Shown here: positions 12,010 to 23,945 of the stretch, piece after piece | Layout: each line of letters begins with the position of its first letter | How positions within the stretch are numbered: position 1 is the stretch's first letter | DNA from: Vigna angularis | Taxonomy: Eukaryota; Streptophyta; Magnoliopsida; Fabales; Fabaceae | Direction: 5' to 3' | NCBI RefSeq assembly: GCF_016808095.1 | Contig: NC_068970.1 | Span: 48,767,630 to 48,831,629, forward strand | DNA: 64,000 nucleotides | Translations under genes and position numbers: made by a program | The notes under the pieces: generated by a model | The model's database searches: none | What the model saw: the letters and a program-made list of their open reading frames with translations, nothing else | What the model was told of the DNA's origin: nothing

Positions 12010-13449
12010 TAATAAATGTAACATCTCAAATTATTACGCTTAACACCTTAAAACTTAATTATTACTTCTAGGTAAACAAGAGAATAGTGAAACCAAAATT
12101 CCTATTTTACGTCTCGATTTATTATTTTCTAATACTTATTCATCAGTGACATTTTCGTAAGCTCACACCATTAAAGTAATTATTACAAAGAAAAAATAGA
12201 AAACAAATAGACAAAATCAACAAGAGTAATCTAATATCAAAACAATAAAACATAGAATTCATAAATTAGATATAATATATTTCATTTTCAAACTAAGTAC
12301 AACACCTAAGCATATCATAAAAAGAAAATCTAGACTTGATCATCCGAATACATGTATTATTGTCGAGTTATGGCGGATTGTGCACTTATGATGACCTATA
12401 CTACTCTATAGAGTCATTGTCAATGGGTTTTATCTTACTACTACACACAAGGTTAGTCCATTAACGCCTTAGGTCAAGGTAAAGCTCCTAGACTAGGACC
12501 TTCTACTATTCTCATCACATGCATGTCTCATGTAGCATCCCATTTTAATAGTATAAAACTACTAAAATAAGAGTTACAAAGATGATAACTACTAAGGAAA
12601 ACCACATTTCTAAAGAAGAAGATTATACACCTAGAGAACAAAAACCTATCTATGTTACTGCTTCACCATCAATCTCGCGTTGAAACAATTGGAAAGATGT
12701 TCCCCCTAAGCTCACACCATTTAAGGTGATCATTACAAAAGAGAAAACACACACAAACAAAAAAAGACAAAAGCAAGGGTAAGCTAATAATAAAAAGAAA
12801 CCAGCAAGATATATTAATATTGCATCATACATCATATTTCACATAGAGTAAAATAATCATCATAATCATGTCATAGACCTAAACTTGAAAATCTAGATAT
12901 AGTATGAATGTCAAGCTATAGTAGGTTCAGTCCTTGTGTAGTGGAAAAGCTTACCCACTCAAAGCTACCACATAAGGTTAATCCGTTAAAAAGCATTTTG
13001 CCAAATGGAGAAAGACTCCCAAGCTAGGACCATGGCGAGTTATGCACTTGCATGGTGGAAGAACTGATACACTCAAAGCTCTCACCCAAGGTTAGTCCGT
13101 TAAAACGCCCTTTACCAAATATAGAACGACCTCATGTTAGGACCTTCTACTACTTTCACCACATCACTCATCTCTCTCTATTTGAGAATGCATAATCATT
13201 AGAGTATCAGGATAACCCCTGGAACTAAGCTTCCTACATTCATACCAACAACACATTGATAACCATCATTAAGAATTCTCCCTAGAATTCTTATAATTCT
13301 TACATTCCTTTAACCACACCTTGATACATACATAACTTCATGCATAAATCTTCATAACATTACATATAATATACAAAACACACATTAAATCATCAATGTA
13401 ATCATTATTCACAAAATCATAAAAGAAAGAAACTCAAAACTCAATAAAT

Positions 13450-13570
13450 GAACATGGCGCTCAGCACTAGAAACCCACCGCTCAACCCCAACACCACTAG
13501 AAAACTGACGCTAAGCATAATTATTCTAGCGCTCGGCCTTACTTTTCTGGCGCTTAGCCCTAATCAGAAA
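13450..13570. repeat. Short array of GGCGCTCAGC-like motifs
   Basis: Five units of roughly 25-30 bp carry GGCGCTCAGC, CCGCTCAACC, GACGCTAAGC, GCGCTCGGCC and GGCGCTTAGCCC, separated by CTAGAAA-like spacers. They lie inside the LTR mosaic and are much more GC-rich than the surroundings. Confidence 0.7.
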
Positions 13571-14284
13571 ACAACAACCTATTTTTATGGCTTTGATGCA
13601 CTTTAGACTTATCCAACTGATCAAATTGATTCCTTAAACACTAGTATTGATGTAAAAGCACATTTATAATTAAAACCAAGTACCATTTTGATAATTAGAC
13701 CAGAAAGTATGTGCATTAAACCCATTTAACATCTTTAAAAGTACCTCAATTCAATTCTACATGTTCTAACATATAACCTACAAACTAAGGGTCTGAATGT
13801 CATAAATGACCTAACAACTGATCCCAAATCATCTCCTTTAGCATAAACCTTCTAATTTAGAATTTCACTAGTCAAAACCCCTAAAATGAACTTAAAAACC
13901 AACCAAAACACCACATAAGTGCTACTACCACTTTCTATATCAGATTCCAACTAATTAACAACTCTAATAAATCTCGATTCACATCTAAACAGTCTCCAAA
14001 ACTGAATTTACTCTTTCTAACTCCTAACTCAAAAACTCACATATCAAAACTGTTAGCAAAATGATGAAGATGAAGTTTTGATGATGTCCAAATCAAGTCA
14101 AGACCAATCAAGTATCAAGATGTTATGAAGACTTGTATTGATATGGAAAGCTTTTGTAATACTCTTAGAAATATGTATAGGACTTAGATTAGAAAAAGAA
14201 AGTGTTTTGTAAAATTACTGTAGCAAAATACTGTAGCAAAACACTGTAGCAAAACACTACCTGAAAAACCAAATTGCCTCTGAA

Positions 14285-14545
14285 ATAATCGATTAAAGCT
14301 TGTTTTAATCGATTACATAATCGATTAATCCTGAGATTAATCGATTAAAACAGTCCGTTGGGGGTTTTCAGAGTTGAAGACTAGCCGTTGCACTGGAATA
14401 ATCGATTAAAGCCTAAAATAATCGATTAGTTAATCGATTAAACCCGAGCTTAATCAATTAACACTAGCCGTTGGGGGTTTCAGATTTGAAAAACTAGCCG
14501 TTGTACTCAGTTTAATCGATTAATACTTGGTTTAATCGATTAAAA
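14285..14545. repeat. Array of TAATCGATTA palindromes
   Basis: Nine exact ATCGAT cores, most in the context TAATCGATTA, plus one AATCAATT variant fall within about 260 bp. They alternate with ACTAGCCGTTG and GGGGGTTT(T/C)CAGA spacers. The duplicated copy (16885-17030) retains six, and the variant site reads AATCGATT there. Confidence 0.92.
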
Positions 14546-14588
14546 CAGTCAGATGGCTCATTTTCGAAGAATGGAAGAGCCTTTGGAT

Positions 14589-14606
14589 GAGTCTATAAAT
14601 AGACTC
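14589..14606 (+). promoter_or_regulatory. LTR TATA box inside an 18-bp palindrome
   Basis: GAGTCTATAAATAGACTC is a perfect inverted repeat that contains CTATAAATAG, a strong plant TATA box. It is the probable U3 promoter of the LTR. The identical sequence recurs at 17074-17091 in the tandem copy. Confidence 0.75.
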
Positions 14607-16235
14607 TCATTTCCTCTCAAGGGAACAACCAGAGACACAGAAACTCTTCCCTTGTACTCAAAATACTCAGAAATTCTTGAGACTTGTGTGTTCTTGTTCG
14701 GCTTGTGAAACTCTTGTCTGTGGAGCTGGTGAAGTGCTGCTACGGTGACAGAGGAAATAGCCGGTTCATCCTTGGTGTGTCTAAGGAGGTGTTCGGAAGA
14801 GAATCATCCTTCGTGAAGTATTCAGAGGAGGTGTTCATCCTTCGTGAAGTATTCGGAGGAGGTGTTCATCCTTTGTGAAGACTCAAAAGAGGTGTAGTTT
14901 CATCTCTTGTGGTATCAAGAGAGGTGTTTTCTAAACTCTTACAAATTGTGTTTCTTTGTGATTGTAATTTGTAATTGTTTTGTGTTAGTGAAAATGTTTA
15001 TCTTGTTTGAGATAAACGACTGGACGTAGGATTGGTAAGATCCGAACCAGGATAAATTCATCTGTGCAAATTTCTCTCAACCTTACTCTTGCTTTATTTG
15101 TCTTTATTAATTGCTAAGTAAGTTTAATTTAGTAGAAATTAAAAGGCACACGTTAGTATTAAAAACCCTCTTGATTTGTTATTCCACGCTAACCATTCCG
15201 CTGCAGCCGCTCCTGACAAAAACCCCTAAAATTAACCAAAAAACATATGAAACTCAACCTATTAACTACCAAATAGTTCTACACCAGATTTCTACTATCT
15301 CAAAGCTCAAACAAGTTTTAAATGACTTTAGAATAGACCTAAAAACTCAATTCCCCCAATTCGACCTTTACTTCGAAAACTCGCCTATCAAGACCTCCTC
15401 TTAAAGTCCAAAACTACCTATAAATTCTACCTACTTTTTACTTCTCACCACAACACCAATTTTATAACCTTACCCTTCAAAACAACAACACTTACAAGAT
15501 TAAACAATTACACATCAAAATCATCCATATCATCATCATACATCCAATAATCCAGTACAATCATAAAAACATTAATAACACTAACACAATCATCTTATTT
15601 ACAATCAAATTAACATAACATCATATCAATCACCAGTCATACTTGTACATTAAATTATAGAAAACACTAGATTCTCTTACCTTTTTAGAAGACCAAACTA
15701 TTCTAGAAGACCTTATACCACTTTCAAGCTCAAAGAGCTCTATCCGCACCTACAGACAACATAATCATGATTAGGTATGTTGTTTTTACCACTGATCAGT
15801 AAAGAACCTAAAAGAATACTCAAACCATACATGTGACAAAGTTAAACATCACATGCATTGGAAAACATAAAACTAGACAAAAAAGTGGTGTTGGTAACAC
15901 TTATTGAGTATGTCGTTATTGCCACTGATTGGGTAGAATTGAAGATCTCACCGCGAGAATCACACAAGCGGCCTCCGATCTTCAAACAGATGAACATGGT
16001 ACAAGAACCCTTAAAGACTAGGCAAATGACTCTAGAAAAGTGGTTTCTAGATATATGGTATGACGAATTAACTGATCTCCTACAATAATACAAACACTAC
16101 AAGGCATCATCATGGGATCTCTCCACAAGAATCATGGAATTACGTCCATCTACCATGCACATGATCAAGACATACTCATTATCATCAAACTCAACAACCG
16201 TAAACATACACGTAAACATGTTCATAAACCATAAA

Positions 16236-16252
16236 TATATATATATATATAG
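16236..16252. repeat. (TA)n microsatellite
   Basis: Short TA dinucleotide run. Its counterpart in the duplicated copy lies at about 18718-18738 and is 2 bp longer. Confidence 0.85.
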
Positions 16253-16863
16253 ACACATATCAATTAATCACCTCATAACAATCATCATTATCATCAGATA
16301 CTCAAAGTATTTCAAATATAAAATTATTTCTAATATTCTAGAAATAACAATCACACAATAACACAATTTTATTCATAGTAGCACGATACACACACTAGGC
16401 AAGGAAAATAGCTTGGGAACCCTCACCAACAACTCTAAAAGGGTCAAAAACCCTACAACAACCTAAAGAACATTCAAAACTAATATCCAGAACCCAAATT
16501 TTGAGATCCCAAACCACATAATCTTTGTCAGACGACTCGTACAACCAGAAGCTTACCACCAGACAACTCCTTACCAAATGATCTGTCCGACGCTTACCAC
16601 CAGACAACTCCTTACTAGATGATCTACCATATTCTTACTACTAGACAATTTACCAGATGATTATCTTTAGCCAGACGATTATCACTATATTTTTGTACAA
16701 TAAGAGGCCAACTAAGTCCTAAATGGCCCCAAGACAGTTCCCAAAATTGCAGACTTTCACCAAAACCATGAGTTTAGAAATGTATCTGTCAAATCCCCCA
16801 TTTTATGCTAAAAACTCACCTCTCTTCTAATTTATTTCTCAAACCAAAGTTCTGTAAATAATC

Positions 16864-19347
16864 GACTAGCCGTTGCACTGGAATAATCGATTAAAGCCTA
16901 AAATAATCGATTAGTTAATCGATTAAACCCGAGAATAATCGATTAACACTAGCCGTTGGGGGTTTCAGATTTGAAAAACTAGCCGTTGTACTCAGTTTAA
17001 TCGATTAATACTTGGTTTAATCGATTAAAACAGTCAGATGGCTCATTTTCGAAGAATGGAAGAGCCTTTGGATGAGTCTATAAATAGACTCTCATTTCCT
17101 CTCAAGGGAACAACCAGAGACACAGAAACTCTTCCCTTGTACTCAAAATACTCAGAAATTCTTGAGACTTGTGTGTTCTTGTTCGGCTTGTGAAACTCTT
17201 GTCTGTGGAGCTGGTGAAGTGCTGCTACGGTGACAGAGGAAATAGCCGGTTCATCCTTGGTGTGTCTAAGGAGGTGTTCGGAAGAGAATCATCCTTCGTG
17301 AAGTATTCAGAGGAGGTGTTCATCCTTCGTGAAGTATTCGGAGGAGGTGTTCATCCTTTGGGAAGACTCAAAGGAGGTGTAGTTTCATCTCTTGTGGTAT
17401 CAAGAGAGGTGTTTTCTAAACTCTTACAAATTGTGTTTCTTTGTGATTGTAATTTGTAATTGTTTTGTGTTAGTGAAAAGGTTTATCTTGTTTGAGATAA
17501 ACGACTGGACGTAGGATTGGTAAGATCCGAACCAGGATAAATTCATCTGTGCAAATTTCTCTCAACCTTACTCTTGCTTTATTTGTCTTTATTAATTGCT
17601 AAGTAAGTTTAATTTAGTAGAAATTAAAAGGCACACGTTAGTATTAAAAACCCTCTTGATTTGTTATTCCACGCTAACCATTCCGCTGCAGCCGCTCCTG
17701 ACAAAAACCCCTAAAATTAACCAAAAAACATATGAAACTCAACCTATTAACTACCAAATAGTTCTACACCAGATTTCTACTATCTCAAAGCTCAAACAAG
17801 TTTTAAATGACTTTAGAATAGACCTAAAAACTCAATTCCCCCAATTCGACCTTTACTTCGAAAACTCGCCTATCAAGACCTCCTCTTAAAGTCCAAAACT
17901 ACCTATAAATTCTACCTACTTTTTACTTCTCACCACAACACCAATTTTATAACCTTACCCTTCAAAACAACAACACTTACAAGATTAAACAATTACACAT
18001 CAAAATCATCCATATCATCATCATACATCCAATAATCCAGTACAATCATAAAAACATTAATAACACTAACACAATCATCTTATTTACAATCAAATTAACA
18101 TAACATCATATCAATCACCAGTCATACTTGTACATTAAATTATAGAAAACACTAGATTCTCTTACCTTTTTAGAAGACCAAACTATTCTAGAAGACCTTA
18201 TACCACTTTCAAGCTCAAAGAGCTCTATCCGCACCTACAGACAACATAATCATGATTAGGTATGTTGTTTTTACCACTGATCAGTAAAGAACCTAAAAGA
18301 ATACTCAAACCATACATGTGACAAAGTTAAACATCACATGCATTGGAAAACATAAAACTAGACAAAAAAGTGGTGTTGGTAACACTTATTGAGTATGTCG
18401 TTATTGCCACTGATTGGGTAGAATTGAAGATCTCACCGCGAGAATTACACAAGCGGCCTCCGATCTTCAAACAGATGAACATGGTACAAGAACCCTTAAA
18501 GACTAGGCAAATGACTCTAGAAAAGTGGTTTCTAGATATATGGTATGACGAATTAACTGATCTCCTACAATAATACAAACACTACAAGGCATCATCATGG
18601 GATCTCTCCACAAGAATCATGGAATTACGTCCATCTACCATGCACATGATCAAGACATACTCATTATCATCAAACTCAACAACCGTAAACATACACGTAA
18701 ACATGTTCATAAACCATAAATATATATATATATATATAGACACATATCAATTAATCACCTCATAACAATCATCATTATCATCAGATACTCAAAGTATTTC
18801 AAATATAAAATTATTTCTAATATTCTAGAAATAACAATCACACAATAACACAATTTTATTCATAGTAGCACGATACACACACTAGGCAAGGAAAATAGCT
18901 TGGGAACCCTCACCAACAACTCTAAAAGGGTCAAAAACCCTACAACAACCTAAAGAACATTCAAAACTAATATCCAGAACCCAAATTTTGAGATCCCAAA
19001 CCACATAATCTTTGTCAGACGACTCGTACAACCAGAAGCTTACCACCAGACAACTCCTTACCAAATGATCTGTCCGACGCTTACCACCAGACAACTCCTT
19101 ACTAGATGATCTACCATATTCTTACTACTAGACAATTTACCAGATGATTATCTTTAGCCAGACGATTATCACTATATTTTTGTACAATAAGAGGCCAACT
19201 AAGTCCTAAATGGCCCCAAGACAGTTCCCAAAATTGCAGACTTTCACCAAAACCATGAGTTTAGAAATGTATCTGTCAAAACCCCCATTTTATGCTAAAA
19301 ACTCACCTCTCTTCTAATTTATTTCTCAAACCAAAGTTTTGTAAATA
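16864..19347. repeat. 2,485-bp tandem duplication, copy 2
   Basis: Near-perfect repeat of 14379-16863. I noticed only a handful of changes, for example AATCAATT to AATCGATT in the palindrome array, single-base differences near 17362 and 17480, and a TA microsatellite longer by one unit at 18718-18738. After 19347 the sequence continues into unduplicated host LTR. The first 328 bp of the solo LTR are absent from this copy. Confidence 0.95.
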
Positions 19348-20482
19348 CATCAACTCAGATTCATTAAATCTACATTCCCAATTTCATTAATAAACAATTT
19401 TTCACGTCAGCAAACCAACTACACACTAACATGCATAAATTTTCAATTGAACACACCATCCTTTTTAAGCACCCAACATACCAAATTTCACGATTCAATT
19501 AAATTTCACTGATCAATCAACACATCATCATACAAACATCAAATATGATATGCATACTAAATGTAACCAAATAAACTAGCTTCCATTACCTAATGAAAGT
19601 TCAACTGCTCAAAAGGCCAATATTTACTCTCATAATTTTAAAGATGTTAATTGCACCTATAGGGAACATAAAAATGATCAGGGTATGGGGTTACAATAGT
19701 TGATCAACAGATAACCTTAAAAAAAAGCTTAGAGGAGATATGTAACTGAAAAATAGCCACATGCATGAAGAAATATAGAATCCTAAAAAAAAATAAAAAT
19801 TTTGCTTACTCTTTTTGACAAATTGATTGGTTGGATACGAAGATTTTGTCACTTTGATTTTTTAGGAACTTCCTCATTATCAAATAAATGACACAATGAG
19901 AAGAGAAATAAGAGAGAACACAAAGAAAAAATTTTAGGATTGAGTTTAAAAAGATGATATGTATTTTTAATGGGTTCCATAGATTTTAATATAGAAAAAT
20001 TTAACTCATTTATAAAATTTCTATTTACACATATTTCAATATAAAAAAAAATAAAATCTATTATTTAAACACATTATAAATTCTTTAAACTATATCTTCT
20101 AATTTCTTATAAAACACATATATATCAAATTTCTCAGGTTGATTTGGAATAATATCCTATAACAATAATCTTTTTATATCTTTCTTTTTCTCAAACTTTT
20201 TGACAATCTCTATAATTCGGTTTTCACGATTACACAGTAAATTAGTTAAACAGGAACAATCAATCATATCATACAAGTAAAATTACAATTGTTTTCCAAT
20301 AAATAATACTCATGTTTTTAAATCAAATCACGTTTATTCTTCTTATTTTATTTAAATATAATTAAACTAAAACTAAATATCTTTTTATTTTTAAACTTAA
20401 ATCATAAATTAAAATATATTTACTTAAATTTTGATATAATTTAATTTTAAAATTTTTAAATAAATAAATATAATCATTTTAA

Positions 20483-20548
20483 TCTAATAATATTTTTTAA
20501 CTTATCAAATTCATTCTAATAATATTTTTTAACTTATCAAATTCATTT
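20483..20548. repeat. Direct repeat of about 32 bp
   Basis: TCTAATAATATTTTTTAAC followed by TTATCAAATTCATT occurs twice head to tail with no spacer. Confidence 0.85.
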
Positions 20549-21872
20549 TGAATTAGTATTTGAATCAGTTATACCGTTTTAATATGTTTTATATCAGAGG
20601 TCTACCTTAAATATAATTTAACAAATCTATAAAAATTAATATCATTAAGTTGAAAAGATTATATCAATTAATTTTTTTGAAATTCAGAAACTAGTTTCAA
20701 AATTTTAAAAATGAAAAAAAATTAATTTTTCGTATAAATTGGAACATAGAAAAATAATTTATTCGTTAAAAAAAATGAAAAAATAATTTGTATAGATAAA
20801 ATTTGAATTGTGCAAATATATTACTATAACAAATTAATGATACATAAAGAAATATGAGTTTATGTTTAGCTTTTGAATTATACATGTACTATGTAGATGT
20901 GTTGAATAAAGTTGTTGAAAAGATTGGCCTTGAAAATACTTTGAAAAAAAGTTTGAAAAGTATGCAATTTTTTGAGACTTTTGAAAGAGAGTTGTTTCCG
21001 AAAAGGAAGTGTGAAAGGGGTGCTTACACGTGGCCACTGCATCAAGTGCACGCAAGTTCAAGTATCCACGTCTCATCTTCACCGCTTCCAATTATGCTCA
21101 CGCAAATCAAAGCATTTTTCATTTTCTAAAGTAGTATAATTCCTTTAGGACCATATTTATTCCACGAACAATTATTTTAAGAAAAATATTACAAGTAAAT
21201 AAATAATTTATATATTCGTTATATATATACATACCTATATATATATATATATATATATTAAATTTATATGATTTAATAAAACCAGGATGTATAATGAAAT
21301 ATAAAATTTTAATTTCTAAAAGGATTAAAATGAATTTTTTTTAACTGTTCTAGTATATTGAATTTAATACGTAAGAACTAAAATCATATTTTAGTACATT
21401 TGAGAGATTAAAATTAACTTTTTTCTTTTTACTTTAGGGAAAACATTTAGAAATTAAATCTATGTCAGGTTTACCACAACAATTTTAACTTTTAAAATAA
21501 CATTTGTTAAAAGAAAGAGTAATTAAGATTGATGTAAGAGGAAACTATCCATATCATAAGATTTGTATATCTAATGTATCTTACAAATTTATTTTAAAAT
21601 TGAAAATAAAGTCAAAATAACATATTTTAAAATAGACATAAAATATTGAAAATAAAGTTAAAATGTACCATGTAAACTAAAAATAAAAATGAAAAATAAA
21701 TAAATCTACCATCTATCAATATTAATTAATGTATTAAAGTATAATTATGAAATAATAAAATAAATATTACTAATAATGTAATGTTTAAATTAAAATATAA
21801 TATAAAATGGTACAAATAATCTAGAGTTGAACTATTACATATCATAACCAACTTATTGGTAATGTTTTCTCC

Positions 21873-21874
<2 letters not shown>

Positions 21875-21944
<70 letters not shown>
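21875..21944. repeat. Long (TA)n microsatellite
   Basis: About 70 bp of uninterrupted TA/AT dinucleotides, the longest such run in the window and probably length-variable. Confidence 0.95.
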
Positions 21945-21947
<3 letters not shown>

Positions 21948-22400
21948 AAATTTATGTTATTTTTACTAATGAAAACACGTGTATTTATGCATATGTCTAT
22001 TCACTTTGCACTTATAATAACCACATAAATTATTGTTACAATAATTAGTAAAATAAAACTATAATTAAATTATAAAAATACTCATAAAAGATAATTATAA
22101 AAATAAATATTTTTATATACCTTTTATTATATAAATGATTTTTTAATTATAAGTAAGGTTTAAACTCTCAGATCTCAATTAGGTCCAAATTTTTGAAAAA
22201 TTGAATCAATTTTGTCCTTCCGTTAAATTTTCTCAAACAATGTTAATAGATGTTGAGCTGTAATTATTTTTAAGAGGACATGTCATTTAGTGAGGGATGT
22301 GTTTTACAATCTCAATTCCACATAACATTTAAAGAGGTGTGAGAAACTTCTGACCGGAACCAACCCAACCATCACCCAACTACCCTACCGCCGTGGTGTG

Positions 22401-22548
22401 ATGGAGAAGGAGCCTCCGATCTACCATCTCCCGCACGACACGCTCCACCAGATCTTCTCCTCCCTCCCCCTTAGCGTCCTCCCTCATCATTGTGTCAACG
22501 GCGCCACCACCAACAACCACCACTGTCCAACGAAACAGACACGAGATT
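22401..22548 (+). pseudogene. F-box gene fragment
   Basis: From ATG at 22401 the frame reads MEKEPPIYHLPHDTLHQIFS then SLPLSVL before losing any similarity. LPHDTLHQIFSSLPL is typical of the first half of an F-box domain, the Skp1-binding part of SCF ubiquitin-ligase adaptors. Only about 25 codons resemble the family and the rest of the protein is absent. It is a captured or truncated fragment, not a gene. Confidence 0.65.
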
Positions 22549-22914
22549 AAACCCCAAAACTGCAAACTCACAAATTCAATTGAACCAAACACTTTCTGAC
22601 TCAAAAAAACCATAAATCCCTTTTTTTTCTTCAGTGTTTAGCATCCAGGTTCTGACAAGGAAGACCTACTTAAGCCATTGCTCCCAAAAAGAGAAGAACA
22701 AAGTGAAAGGCCTCAGCAAAAGTCTTTGCTCTGCACGACTCGCAAAGTCGAAGGAAAATCGAGCAATTAGCGAGGCAGAAGGAGATGAGGTGGCGGAAGG
22801 GTTATGAGGAGTCATAAATGGTGGCATTGTGGAAGGAGGGTTGGGCATAGGTGAGGTTAGGTCCAGTCCGAGAGTCACCGACAAAGGACAACCTCCTTCC
22901 ATGGCTAGGTCGTT

Positions 22915-23213
22915 GTGTCTATCATTCAGTTTCGTCGTCGGAGTACGGTTTCCGACCTTCAGTCCCTCACGAGCATCGCTGGATCAACACCGGATTGTCC
23001 TCCGAGACAACCACCAAAGATGTTGTTGAAGGTAGTTGTGTCGAGAAGCCTCTCGCCCGTGCAAATGCTGATGACGCCAAAATCCATCGTCGGCGACCTC
23101 ATAGAGACGACACTGCGACTGTACGTGAAGGAAAGTCGCCACCCTATCTTTTCGACCAACACAACCTTCGATTTCAACCTCCATTATTCACAGTTTAGTG
23201 TAGAAAGTAGGTA
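22915..23213 (+). pseudogene. At4g22758-like (DUF7054) gene fragment
   Basis: One frame reads RRRSTVSDLQSLTSIAG, then SRSLSPVQMLMTPKSIVGDL, IETTLRLYVKE and FDLHYSQFSVE-like sequence (here FDFNLHYSQFSVE). It resembles my recollection of the plant family annotated as uncharacterised protein At4g22758, whose function is unknown. Similarity stops at AGTGTAGAAAGTAG/GTATCA near 23205-23213, which resembles an exon end and donor site. No continuation exon is visible. A partial exon copied with its splice site fits capture from genomic DNA rather than retroposition. Confidence 0.6.
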
Positions 23214-23903
23214 TCAACAATCTCAAACAGAAAAAACTGCTTGCAATTTTCAAAATAATTTGATGTTTCGTTTATGCTAATTGTTGAAATGATTTTTTAA
23301 TGCTAGATCAGGTTTGAAAGTATGTATAAACTATTTCATCTTTGATGTGATGATTATACGTTTTTTCAAGTTTGGATATGGAGTTTCTGTTGAAATGCTC
23401 AAAAGGAAAGATGAAAACAACAGAGGATGATGAAGAATCTGAATCGCTAACATTTCCAATTAAGTTTTGTGTCATGTCATAAATTGTTCACCTAAAAAAA
23501 AATTCACGTAATATAACACTACTACATCAACATTTTAAGTGTATACCGCGTCATCACAATTTAACACCGTTAGTGAAAACTTAACCGAGAGTGTTTAATT
23601 GGCTTAATCTTTTAAATATTTGGACTCAATTGAAACAGTTACAAATACGAAGACCCACTTAAAATTCTCCAACAAATATGAGTACAATCCAAAAATTTAA
23701 TTATTTGAACTCAAAAGATAAGTTACCTAAAAGATAAAATTATAATAAGTTATGTATATAAAAAAAATAGTTAAAACAAAAAATCACTTTATCAATCTCA
23801 TAGATACCTTTTTTTTATTTCATTCACTAAATTATATAAAATAAATTTAATAAATTCAAATAAATAGCTATATTATATTAATTTTATTAAGAAAATTGAA
23901 ATG

Positions 23904-23904
<1 letters not shown>

Positions 23905-23942
<38 letters not shown>
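23905..23942. repeat. (TA)n microsatellite
   Basis: About 38 bp of uninterrupted TA dinucleotides. Confidence 0.95.

Positions 23943-23945
<3 letters not shown>

Larger units (their letters stand above)
14051..15218 (+). mobile_element. Solo LTR with ATCGAT array, TSD AAAAC
   Basis: The LTR runs from TGTTAGCAAAATG (14051) to CTCCTGACA (15218). Exact 5-bp duplications AAAAC lie at 14046-14050 and 15219-15223. Excision with one AAAAC restores CATATCAAAACCCCTAAAAT, which resembles the host LTR sequence near 13875. It contains the ATCGAT array (14285-14545) and a TATA box set in a perfect palindrome (14589-14606). A U5-like segment (GACTGGACGTAGGATTGG) resembles Copia LTRs. Short frames across it are not genes. 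The 3' three-quarters is copied again in the tandem duplication. Confidence 0.88.
14379..16863. repeat. 2,485-bp tandem duplication, copy 1
   Basis: The segment beginning GACTAGCCGTTGCACTGG and ending ...AAAGTTCTGTAAATAATC is followed directly by a near-identical second copy. It includes the 3' part of the solo LTR (14379-15218), its right AAAAC duplication and about 1.6 kb of host LTR. No reading frame within it resembles a protein family. Confidence 0.95.
12017..20298 (-). mobile_element. Nested LTR mosaic (TGTAACATC family)
   Basis: Sequence starting TGTAACATCTC at 12017, and again TGTAGCATCCC at 12531, belongs to the same LTR family as the solo LTR at 38121-40299. Shared segments include AAGGTTAGTCC(A/G)TTAA, ACTCGCCTAT(C/T)AA and TTTTTAGAAGACCAAACTA. 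It is interrupted by a solo LTR (14051-15218) and expanded by a 2,485-bp tandem duplication. A possible outer boundary is a CA end at 20298 followed by ATAAA, which matches the 5 bp before 12017. That 5-mer is AT-rich, so the outer limits are tentative. No internal gag or pol is visible. Confidence 0.6.
20299..22150. other. AT-rich intergenic DNA with TA microsatellites
   Basis: No gene is supported. Contents are a 32-bp tandem repeat (20483-20548), TA runs at about 21236-21258 and 21875-21944, and generic AT-rich sequence. Overlapping frames at 20834-21129 on both strands have no recognisable domain. Confidence 0.5.
22160..23675. mobile_element. Probable Pack-MULE carrying gene fragments
   Basis: The left end (about 22160-22260) and right end (about 23550-23675) are diverged inverted repeats. 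On the left, CTCAATTAGGTCCAAATTTT and CCGTTAAATTTTCTC correspond to the complement of TTTGGACTCAATTGAA and CTAACGGTGTTAAATT on the right. Between them lie two unrelated pieces of plant coding sequence, an F-box start and an At4g22758-like exon, in DNA clearly more GC-rich than the surroundings. Terminal repeats enclosing pieces of different host genes are the signature of Pack-MULEs. I could not find a clean 9-bp target duplication, so the ends are approximate. Confidence 0.6.

Noticed and set aside
15111..18573. Pairs of frames repeated at 2,485-bp spacing (15111/17596, 15858/18343, 16395/18882)
   Set aside because: Their identity comes from the recent DNA duplication, not protein conservation; none has a domain.
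20834..21129. Overlapping plus and minus frames near 21 kb
   Set aside because: Neither shows recognisable motifs; they mirror each other and lack promoter or splice support.
22829..23198. Other plus- and minus-strand frames across the At4g22758-like fragment
   Set aside because: Only the frame with SLSPVQMLMTPKSIVGDL shows family similarity; the rest are shadows of its GC-richer composition.
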